64,000 bases of DNA from Kitagawia praeruptora (Eukaryota > Streptophyta > Magnoliopsida > Apiales > Apiaceae), in contig CM075346.1 in the NCBI GenBank assembly GCA_037693485.1, positions 49,522,001 to 49,586,000 of the forward strand. The letters are read 5' to 3'. The notes beneath the pieces were generated by a model. It saw only the letters and a list, made by a program, of their open reading frames with translations, made no database searches and was not told the DNA's origin. Made by a program: the position numbers and the translations under genes. Positions 56,052-64,000 of this stretch are shown piece by piece (the stretch's first letter is position 1; every line of letters begins with the position of its first letter).

Positions 56052-57713
56052 ATGACACTATTAAGTCCAACTTTTAATAACTTGAAATTTTAGAGCAAGT
56101 CCAATCGCTTCCTAGTTGATTTCTAAAAATATAATAAAGTAATGGTTCCTAGTGATTTAAGAATCTTGTTTTATACATCAACTCCAACAACATTCCCTAT
56201 ATTCATTCTTTGTCATTATCATAATATAAAATTTGAAAATAACTAGAAATGAGGGACTGGCAAGTAAAGAGAATTGGAGGGAAATGATTTTATTAGTAAT
56301 AAAAAAAAGTTAGGGTTGACTAGTGGTTCCCCAACAACAGGGAATGACTAAGGGTTCCTAGTGTTTTAGGGAACCACTAGCACACTTGGAGTGCTATTTT
56401 GGACTAAGTTCCCTAAATTTTAACTTAAGAACCATAATAGGGGGAAGCTGTTAGAATTGCTCTTAGGAGAATCGGTAACTTGTTATGGTATCAAAATACT
56501 GAACGTGTGAGGTCTCAAGTGCAACTTTCGAGTCCCTTCTATCCTCTATATTCTCATTTATTAAAATAATGAATTTGTACGTTATGGTGGTCCCAAAAAG
56601 GGAAGAGATTTTTACCTATTATTGAAAATTGGATCAGTCGGACGTTCAGATCAATCGGGTGTTTGGACCAAACGGCACGAATAACCTAGTGATCCATTCT
56701 TTAACCCAAATAATCGGCATTCGAGTGAGGGAATGTTAAGATAAATATATAATTTTAGTAAGATCAACTCTTAATACCATGAAATTCCAGAAAAATTGTT
56801 AACTTAACACTTTTAGATTACCTTATCGTAATTATTATTAAGATAATTCATTAAAAAAATTAGCATTTTCTTTTTTTTTATTTGAATATATCATGCATCT
56901 TATCGATACTAGCGTTCTACCTGTGCTACGTACCGACCGATAAATTATATTAATTAATATAAATTTATTATTTTAAATTTTATTTAGAAAATAAAATAAA
57001 TGTAATGTTAATTAAAGTACTTAAGTGTAAAATTACTTATTCGTGAATTCATACCAATTGAATTAATATTAATATTATGAATCAATCATCAAATCAAATA
57101 CAACCCTCCTTTGAAAAGTTCAAAATCCCTTTTTTTTTTTTTTTAAATGTAGCTTCATTTTATTTCTCTCTTTGTTAGAGAATATTTCTACGTACCATAT
57201 TAACAAATTTTTCACCCATATTCTGAGAATTCGGTATATTTATTCAATATCGAATCCTTAAAATATTTATTATATTAATTCATTGAAAATATTTGTATGG
57301 TCGTGGTTAATTCTTCGATTACATATTAAAAATGTTTAGAAACTTAATCCTCACATGTTTAGAAACTTAATCATCACGACTCCAATAAATCCTTAGACTG
57401 TCTATAAAAAAAAGGTTGCATGTTTCAACGATATAAAAAAGGATATCTACTGTGCAAGATACATGAAACGAACGTAGTTATACCAACATAACTTTCATCT
57501 AATCTAGTTTGTTATGTGATCGTTCAATATCATTTTTACAAATTACATGACAAATAACAAGAAGAAATAGCTTATGCAGACCTGACAAATCGTTTTGTAC
57601 ATTCATGTCATGTACTTTAGGGTCTTGAATAAATGATTGGTAATTTATTCACCAACCAATAATAATACTCTTATAACGTATATTTAATAATTAAAGTAAT
57701 TAAAATATTTGTA
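56052..57713. other. No gene seen (56052-57713)
   Basis: AT-rich unique-looking DNA, without an ORF or element ends that I could support. Confidence 0.6.
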
Positions 57714-57985
57714 GTGTTCGTTCATATGAATTTATTAATTATTTTATTAACAAATTGTGAATAAATATATTTTTGAGCCTTTCAAAAAATTGAGTCTTTG
57801 AAGATATGGATTTTCAAAAAATTGTAAAGTTTGATTCAAATTCGATTTTGTGTGTTGGCTTATATGCATTTATTAATTAATTTTATTAACAAATTATGAA
57901 TAAATATATTTTTGAGCTTATAAAAAAATCAAAATCGTGATGGTATGGATTTTATCCAAGTTATTTAAAATTTGATTTCAAATCC
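57714..57985. repeat. Diverged tandem duplication, about 136 bp
   Basis: Two copies share atgaatttattaatt/atgcatttattaatt, ttttattaacaaatt-tgaataaatatatttttgag and a gatatggatttt/ggtatggatttt segment. They start near 57714 and 57851. Confidence 0.65.
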
Positions 57986-58965
57986 GATTTTTTCAGATTT
58001 TCAGTTAAGTTAGATTATAATTATTCAAAATCAATTATTATTGTACAATATATATTATAAAAATCAATTTATAATGTATGATAATATGATTGTGATTGAC
58101 TTTTTATTAAAAGAGTGGTTGATTAATGAATGATTAATTATGAAATTTAATTTAAAATATGTAATAGTATATCGTGATTGATGTCAAATTAAAATTGTGA
58201 TTTTCTAGTAAATATTTTTTTATTTAAAAAATATGTATTTATGTATATGTTTAATAAATCATTATTATATTTAAATTAAATGTGTTAACTAATCATGGTT
58301 AAAGAGGTAGTGTGAGATTGTAAATAAGGAAAATTCTTAATATAACATGATTGGTCTAAAATTTAGGAATTAGCTCTGATTGGTTTTAAAGTAATTCATA
58401 GTTTTTTTATTGATTAACTGCACATTGGTAGACTCAGGTTTTATAATAAACGATTTGTCGTAATAATTCTAAATGTTCACATTTGTATTTGGTCACGGGA
58501 CGGTAGACACTCCATGATATAATGTGGGTGTTTGGGGGAACTTTTTTCCAGAATAAGTTAACTTATTTTAAGACAAAGTTAGAGATTCATAAATTTCTAA
58601 CTTATTTTCCAACTTATTTTTGCAACTTATTGAATCTCAAACATACATTCAATATTTGTATAAATAAAAATTATTAAAATATAAAATTTTTATCCGAAAA
58701 TAAGTCCATAAGTCCTTAAATAAAGTTTTGCCAAACAGGACCATTAATTAGTGGCGAATCCAACTTTTAAGTTAAGTGAAGTCATAGATAATATTATAAA
58801 ATTAATGATAAATCATTAATGATTATGTTGAAATTTAAAATAATTTTTTTGTAAAAATAAGTCAAAAATCAATCAAAATCATCAAAGATCTATCTTATTA
58901 GTAAAAGTTAGTAACTTTGGAAAAAAGTAATGGAACAGTATAATTAGAAAAAAAAGGTTATGGAA
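57986..58965. other. No gene seen (57986-58965)
   Basis: AT-rich DNA without supported features. Confidence 0.6.
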
Positions 58966-58969
58966 CAGT

Positions 58970-59745
58970 AATTATTTTTAGAGAAAGTAGCAAAAATACC
59001 GGATTTTCTAATTTACTTTGCAAATGTACGATCTTGTTAGATTCCTTGTAAAAATACGGGGTTCTACATTATCACTGCAAAAGTACGGGGTTCAATCTCT
59101 CCCTCTCTGACTTTCCCGAGTTCATCTCTGCCATCTCTCCGTCGGGCGGCTTCTTCTTCTTTCGTAGGTTGCTGTTGTCATATATAATTATAATACATCT
59201 CCCTCTCTCTCTTCATCACCGCTGCTGTTATCTTCTCCGACGAGCTTCGAAGGAAATCCGGCGACCTTCAAATTCTCCGATCCATTGTCTTCTCAATCGT
59301 CTTCTCCTAACTATTGGAGATCGGGGCCGCATGCCAGGGAGATAAAGATTCCGGTGAGTTTCGAAGAAATTCCAGCGAGCTTCGAAGGATTCCAGCGAGC
59401 TTCAAATTCTCCGATCCATTTTTTTCTCAGCCGTCTTCTCCGATCTATGAAAGATCGGGGCCGCAAGCCTAGTAGAGAAAGATTTCGGCAGTTTCAAAGA
59501 AATTCTGGCGAGCTTCGAATAAATTCCGGCGAGCTTCGAATAAATTCCGGCGAGCCTCAAAGATTCCCGCAAGCCTTCTTCATCATCCATCTGTTGCTGC
59601 ACAGGAAGAACGATCTGTTTCTGCAAAAATTGTATTTTTGCAAAAGTATTCTTAAAGTGATAGTATTTTTGCAAAAAGTTCAAAATTATTAGGTATTTTT
59701 CAAAAAAGCCCTTGTTTTTATTCATAATTATTATATTTTTACCCC
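58970..59745. mobile_element. Possible MULE-like element with a GC-richer core
   Basis: The left side carries gtagcaaaaataccgg and the right side ggtatttttcaaaaaagccc, loosely inverted. The core (59095-59600) is CT-rich and then GC-richer. It holds repeats of attccggcgagcttcgaa (about six) and three short aaaatacggggttc-type copies before it. The layout resembles a MULE that has picked up gene sequence, but the ends are imperfect and no firm TSD was found. The plus ORF at 59285-59692 reads through the repeats and is not called a gene. Confidence 0.35.
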
Positions 59746-60118
59746 TATTTAGGGTCTTTTAAAATTTAGACCCCTCCGTACATATATAAAACTAAGAAAT
59801 TTGAAATTTAAGAGGGATGGATTGATCGTTCTTGTCCCTATTGAGATCCGTCTCTGATTATAATTTTTTTTTTAAAAAAGATATATGATGTTATAACTTA
59901 TACTGTAATTGTTATTCATGCTACGCATGACACTCACAGTTAATTAACAAATAAGTCAATCTAATTATGCAAGTCAGTAAGTACTAAATCTCTAATTACC
60001 ATCCCCAGTTGCACTAGTTAGCTGGTATTGAGTATTGATCGTGTACTTTTAAATTAGCCTATATTGTTCCAGTACTTTTTTTTGTTGCTAATTTATAGTG
60101 TTCCAATACTAGCAGTTG
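59746..60118. other. No gene seen (59746-60118)
   Basis: AT-rich flank of the next LTR. Confidence 0.6.
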
Positions 60119-60416
60119 TGTTGAGTATTGAACACGGTAAAAGAATACAGAGGGGGGGTGAATGGATTCTTGAACTTTTCTTGGATTGAGTCTGTGTAGC
60201 AGATAAGTGCCTGTGTGTGCAGAAATTAAGGTGCGGATAAATAAACAACACAAGACACAATATCACTTTAATCTAATGTATATTAGATAAAGGTTGCTAC
60301 AATCTGTGAATACAAATGGTAGTATTCTCAGCTTCATTTTTCTCAGAGAGATATAGCTTACAGTGTATGAAAAACTTGACTCACAAAAGTTACTAAGTTA
60401 TGAAGTGAGGCTGTGT

Positions 60417-60425
60417 CCTTATAGA
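60417..60425 (-). promoter_or_regulatory. TATA box of the Sirevirus-like LTR
   Basis: CTATAAGGA on the minus strand, about 270 bp downstream (element order) of the motif array. Confidence 0.5.
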
Positions 60426-60694
60426 ACATGGATACAGCCTGCTTACTACAAATAAGGTAGCTAAAACACATTACTTTCTAGTTTGTCTATCCTTTTTGAG
60501 TAAGTGTCCAAACGGTTACAGATTTGACTTTGCAAAGCCTGTTTGGATCCACTTCTTTAGCTCCTTGTCTCTTCTATATCTCTCCAAGCTTCCTTGTAGG
60601 CTTTCCAGAGCACGTTACAGGTTGTGGTCCATAAAGTGCATTGGCTTGTTGCAGGTTTCTGACTTGTACAATTTCTTCAGTATTTTGTCTCCAA

Positions 60695-61110
60695 GAATGT
60701 ATTCGAGAAGTGACTAAGTAAGTGATTCGAGAACTGGAATTGACTTGGTCGATAACTCTGAGTTCTCGAATACTGTTATAGTGACATATCGAACCACTTC
60801 TCGAATAGCTCTTTTCCATCAGGATTCCTTGAGTTGTCGAATAGAGCATTTGACTTATCGAATCCTCGAGTTGTCGAATAGCTTTCTGAGTCTTTGAGAT
60901 ATCGAATGGAACTTTGACTTGTTGACTCTTTGAGACCTCGAATACCATCTTGACTTGTTGACTTCTTGAGTTCTCGAATAGAGTAGTAGACATATCGAAT
61001 CCCTGAGATATCGAATGAGATATCGAACAGTGTATTCAGAGATATCGAATAGTGTCTTGAGATATCGAATCTCTGACTTCTCGAATGCTGGACTTCTCGA
61101 ATAGACAAAT
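60695..61110. repeat. Array of (a/c)tcgaat motifs in U3
   Basis: About eighteen copies of [GA]-x-[TA]-[TA]-[TC]TCGAAT[AG]-like motifs (gatatcgaat, ttctcgaatag, gttgtcgaatag) at irregular 12-40 bp spacing. The first two are in the opposite orientation. Several contain GATATC. This is the same layout as the atagtctg array at 44371-44724 but with a different motif. Confidence 0.78.
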
Positions 61111-61408
61111 ATACTTCTTGAATTGGTACTTAGGCAAATTCTTCATTTCTTCAAATCCCAACTGTGATTATTTGGTAGTCTTTAACTCCTTGCTTGAGGC
61201 ATGAACCATGGAACTTCTTTCAAGCATTATTCTAGACTCTATTTGTACAGTTACACAACTAGGATTTGATGCCTATTACAAGTACAATACAAACAGAAAC
61301 TCTACAACTAGAGGTTCCCTCAGTTAAGAGGTCATGTAAGTAATGCAAAGCATTACAAACAATTAGGCTTGTTATTAGATGTATACAGGCATGCCTCTGT
61401 AACTAACA

Positions 61409-61424
61409 ATCTCCCCCAAATTGT
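61409..61424 (-). promoter_or_regulatory. Polypurine tract of the Sirevirus-like element
   Basis: AATTTGGGGGAGAT on the minus strand directly before TGTTAGTTACAG of the LTR. Confidence 0.8.
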
Positions 61425-61569
61425 GAGTGAGACCCTTAGTCACAATTTCATGTCTGATAACAAGCCTAACATACATTAAAGATAAAACTTTTAAAAGTAC
61501 AGGTATGTGATTTGATTGAACACATAAATGAAATTACAAGATAAATACTTCTTACAGTATGATGAGGTA

Positions 61570-64000
61570 CTAGCCGTTTTCTTTTGATTGCATCTCCATT
61601 GCCTTGGCTTGTAGATCATCATATGCTTTCTGTTTCCTTTCTTTCTCCTTTCTTGCAATCTCATCTACTGCTCTCATGATTTCTGTCATAGCATCCAATT
61701 CTTCAATCATAATAGAGTTTTTGAAATCTTCAAGCACTGGCTTCAGAATGTTAGCAGGATAGTGACTGAGTAGGTTCATTCTTATATTGACATTGTCTCC
61801 ATTTCTCCTCCTATACTTCACCACATAGGGATCAAACTGAACTCTACACAATCCCTTTGCCCTTAGCTTTTCTGCTTCAATCTCCAGTCTATCAATTTCT
61901 TTCTCCCTTTCTAACCATTTCTCATAGCAGCCCTTCCTTATCTTCTCAGCATATTCTTTCTTCATTTTCACAAAGTCAATCAATTCCAGCTTCCATACTT
62001 TCTCCACCTTGTCCTTAGAATCCAACAATGCAATGATTCTTTCTATCTCATACAATTTACCCCAATGTTGACAACCCCCTTGTTTGAATTTCATTTCTTT
62101 CCCATCAGTGTACTTGATTACAAGGTGGTCATCCACAATTGCAGCATAGCATATCTTTTGAGCTCTTAGAAATAGCAGTTGCTCTTCATCAAAGTCTTCA
62201 TCAAGTGGCTGGAGCTTTAATCCTGGAATGATTGTTAGGGCTCTAGATTTGGATAGCTTCACTCTCCTTGCAGCATGTTTAAATTTTATCCTCTTGACAT
62301 GGTTGCTTGGCAGAAATCTTTGACCTTGGTTGGTAGACCATAGTAGTATTCCATTAGCAGATTGCTTTCTGAAACATACACATGGTTTCTTGACTTGAAT
62401 CTTCTTCTTTTCTTGAGATGGTAAGACAGTTGCAGAAGCCATAGATGTAGATTTTGCTAGGTCACTACTAACAGTATTCACCCTAGACTTAGAGTCTTGT
62501 GTTGTGGTGAGATTACTGCTAGCATTGCCTAAGGCTTGCTGTCTTCCACTCTTTCTCACATATGTTTTACCCTGGTCATCATCATTCTTTTCATCCTTGT
62601 CCCCCTTTTTCTTCTTATCTTCATCACCCTTATCTCTCCTGTGATGTCTTCTCCTCCCATCACCTTTGTCTTCAGAATCATCATCCTTATTTCTCCTAGG
62701 TTGAGCCATCTCTGGAATTTCACCAGTTGCAATATAGGTTCTGAGGATATGCAGTGCCTCAATTTCTTCAGCATTTCTGGCTCCAACCTTCTTCTGTAAT
62801 TGATCAATGATAGCAATGATCAGTCTGTGATTTCTGGAGGTGAGATCATGAGGAATGACCAATTGCTTGATATCTTCAATTCTGGTACCAGACTGATAAA
62901 TAATTGTCCATGGCTTCTTGATCACTTCTGGTAGCCTTGTAGGTTGACCATTCCTCAAATCATCAAACAGACTCTTGCTGTTCTCATTTTTCTTCTCAAT
63001 GATCTCAAGTATGGCATCTATCTCTGAGTGCTTTAGGTCTTGTAGAGTCTGGTATGTTAGATGCCATATCTTTAGTTTGGAAACCATCACTATCTCCTTG
63101 ACCCATATATTGTTGACTTTCTTGGGGATGACAGTGATGTAGTCTATCTGCTTCTTCACCTCCCTCAGATAAAACTGAGTGTCACCAACCTGTTCCCTTA
63201 TGGCTTTTAGAAACTCCAAGAAGGCTTTATCATGGTAGTCATTGGAGTTAGCAACTTCTTGTAGCTTGGCCTCAGTAACAACTTTGACTTCTACAGGCTT
63301 GGCACTCTCAGATATAGAGATTGGAGGTTTGTCAGATGGCATACTCCCTGCAACCACTGTGGTAGTTATGGATTGCTTTTGTCCTCCAGGAGTAGTGATG
63401 TGCACAGTTGGTAAGGTGACAACTGGCAAGATAGATGGAGGCTCATCTACTTTGGCTTTTCCCTTGCCAGGCACATTTGCTAGAGACTTAGAAGCCCTTT
63501 GTTGACCACCCTCTTTGATTATTATGCCTTTCTCTCCCTTTGTCTCCCCCTTTGAATTTGAGTTCCTAGCCTTCTTCTCCCCCTTAGGCTTGTTGTCAGG
63601 CACAGAGGCTGTAGAAATGTCCTTTGGGAGTGAAGATTCATCAGGTAGAGGGAGACCCATATGCTTCATCATTGCAGCTAACATGGATTGTTGATGCAGA
63701 AGGACATCAGCTGTGGTGGATGCTTGAGTGTCCAACTGATCATTTAGCAATGCAACCTTTTCTGTGAGATGAGCATTGGTCTTGGTGAGAGTAGCTACCT
63801 CCTGCTCAAGAGTGTTGACCTTAGTGAATAACTCAGTGGCCTTGAAGCCAGATAAGGATTGATCCTGCAGCCTCTTCACTTCATATTTAGACAATTCATG
63901 CACATGGACATCAGTCACTAGTCTATCTCCATAAAGATTCTTGAACATTATCCTCAGCATGGCATTGGCATCTGTAGTCTGGTCAGATAGATTCTGAAAT
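61570..64000 (-). CDS. Large ORF of unknown function in env-like position (5' end outside window)
   Basis: Open from the window edge to a stop at 61570, at least 809 codons; the Met at 63960 need not be the start, since the frame stays open to the edge. From that Met: a leucine-heptad coiled coil (about 45-82, LEQEVATLTK, LNDQL), a Lys/Gly-rich segment (about 118-175), a central globular part (about 250-425), a highly charged Lys/Asp run (about 430-475), a C-terminal globular part with ALTIIPGLKLQPLDEDFDEE, and two charged C-terminal helices. No transmembrane helix, zinc knuckle or pol motif is seen. Its place between pol and the 3' LTR matches the extra ORF of Sireviruses. The function is unknown. 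Confidence 0.75.
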   Translation of the reverse strand, partial: FQNLSDQTTDANAMLRIMFKNLYGDRLVTDVHVHELSKYEVKRLQDQSLSGFKATELFTKVNTLEQEVATLTKTNAHLTEKVALLNDQLDTQASTTADVLLHQQSMLAAMMKHMGLPLPDESSLPKDISTASVPDNKPKGEKKARNSNSKGETKGEKGIIIKEGGQQRASKSLANVPGKGKAKVDEPPSILPVVTLPTVHITTPGGQKQSITTTVVAGSMPSDKPPISISESAKPVEVKVVTEAKLQEVANSNDYHDKAFLEFLKAIREQVGDTQFYLREVKKQIDYITVIPKKVNNIWVKEIVMVSKLKIWHLTYQTLQDLKHSEIDAILEIIEKKNENSKSLFDDLRNGQPTRLPEVIKKPWTIIYQSGTRIEDIKQLVIPHDLTSRNHRLIIAIIDQLQKKVGARNAEEIEALHILRTYIATGEIPEMAQPRRNKDDDSEDKGDGRRRHHRRDKGDEDKKKKGDKDEKNDDDQGKTYVRKSGRQQALGNASSNLTTTQDSKSRVNTVSSDLAKSTSMASATVLPSQEKKKIQVKKPCVCFRKQSANGILLWSTNQGQRFLPSNHVKRIKFKHAARRVKLSKSRALTIIPGLKLQPLDEDFDEEQLLFLRAQKICYAAIVDDHLVIKYTDGKEMKFKQGGCQHWGKLYEIERIIALLDSKDKVEKVWKLELIDFVKMKKEYAEKIRKGCYEKWLEREKEIDRLEIEAEKLRAKGLCRVQFDPYVVKYRRRNGDNVNIRMNLLSHYPANILKPVLEDFKNSIMIEELDAMTEIMRAVDEIARKEKERKQKAYDDLQAKAMEMQSKENG

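Larger units (their letters stand above)
60119..61408 (-). repeat. 3' LTR of the Sirevirus-like element
   Basis: About 1290 bp, TGTTGAGTATTG...GTAACTAACA on the plus strand. The inner end is fixed by the purine tract; the outer end at 60119 is a good TG candidate. It carries the motif array and a minus-strand TATA (CTATAAGG, about 60417-60425). Confidence 0.7.
60119..64000 (-). mobile_element. Sirevirus-like copia element, 3' part (continues past window)
   Basis: Minus strand. The 3' LTR (60119-61408) is preceded in element order by the purine tract AATTTGGGGGAGAT and a large ORF (61570 to the window edge). An ORF downstream of pol, a TTTGGGGGAGAT tract and an LTR starting TGTTAG fit Sirevirus (SIRE/Maximus) elements. 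Pol, the 5' LTR and the second TSD lie beyond 64000, so the lineage is an inference. Confidence 0.65.

Noticed and set aside
59285..59692. 135-codon plus ORF
   Set aside because: It reads through short tandem repeats; the protein has repeated NSGELRI segments and no family resemblance.

Overview
The window is nuclear DNA of a flowering plant, probably a eudicot. It is AT-rich and consists almost entirely of transposable elements; I found no intact host gene. The plant assignment rests on the element classes: Ty1/copia elements with an initiator-Met tRNA primer site, Athila-like Ty3/gypsy elements with an Asp-tRNA-type primer site and the TTTGGGGG(T)G polypurine tract, a Tat-lineage gypsy element, a plant L1-type LINE, CACTA, Helitron and MITE copies. 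The genus cannot be fixed from sequence alone.

Positions 1-41327 form one nest, resolved by exact target-site duplications (TSDs). The outermost layer is a decayed Tat-lineage gypsy element on the minus strand: 5' LTR 40831-41327, gag from 40797, protease to about 31650, reverse transcriptase (RT) from about 30430. Three elements landed in it. (i) Athila-2, 33890-40609, TSD CCGGT, lies in gag. (ii) Athila-1, 10546-29802, TSD CTCCT, lies in RT. (iii) A very long LTR, probably solo, runs from before position 1 to 10428. That LTR was later split by a young copia element, 1535-10062, TSD CTTGG. Athila-1 carries three further insertions: a second, complete 4.65-kb solo LTR (12058-16712, TSD ATTTT), a 5'-truncated LINE (17714-22646, 15-bp TSD) and a short LTR element (26962-28912, TSD AAGCA). 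The Tat LTR itself sits in a Helitron-like sequence.

Positions 41328-49225 hold Helitron-like repeats, one copia-type LTR with a primer site and an array of short motifs, degenerate AT-rich repeats and an F-box-like scrap. Positions 49236-55175 are a small non-autonomous LTR element (TSD GATTT). One of its LTRs is split by a 4.4-kb CACTA transposon that carries exons of a LAMMER/AFC-type protein kinase; the other is split by a MITE. Positions 55181-60118 are mostly unique AT-rich DNA with a second MITE and a possible gene-fragment-carrying element. From 60119 to the window end is the 3' part of a Sirevirus-like copia element on the minus strand: its 3' LTR, then a large ORF of unknown function in the env-like position, open at the window edge.

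The most notable points are: (1) a young copia element (LTRs about 99.7% identical by eye) whose long ORF joins a gag-like N-terminus directly to protease and keeps all pol catalytic residues, so it probably depends on Gag supplied in trans; (2) kinase exons with intact splice sites inside the CACTA element; (3) an intact 346-residue Athila-2 ORF that keeps only the Gag zinc knuckle, followed by unfamiliar acidic sequence; (4) dense short-motif arrays upstream of the TATA box in two unrelated copia-type LTRs; (5) the large ORF at the right edge.
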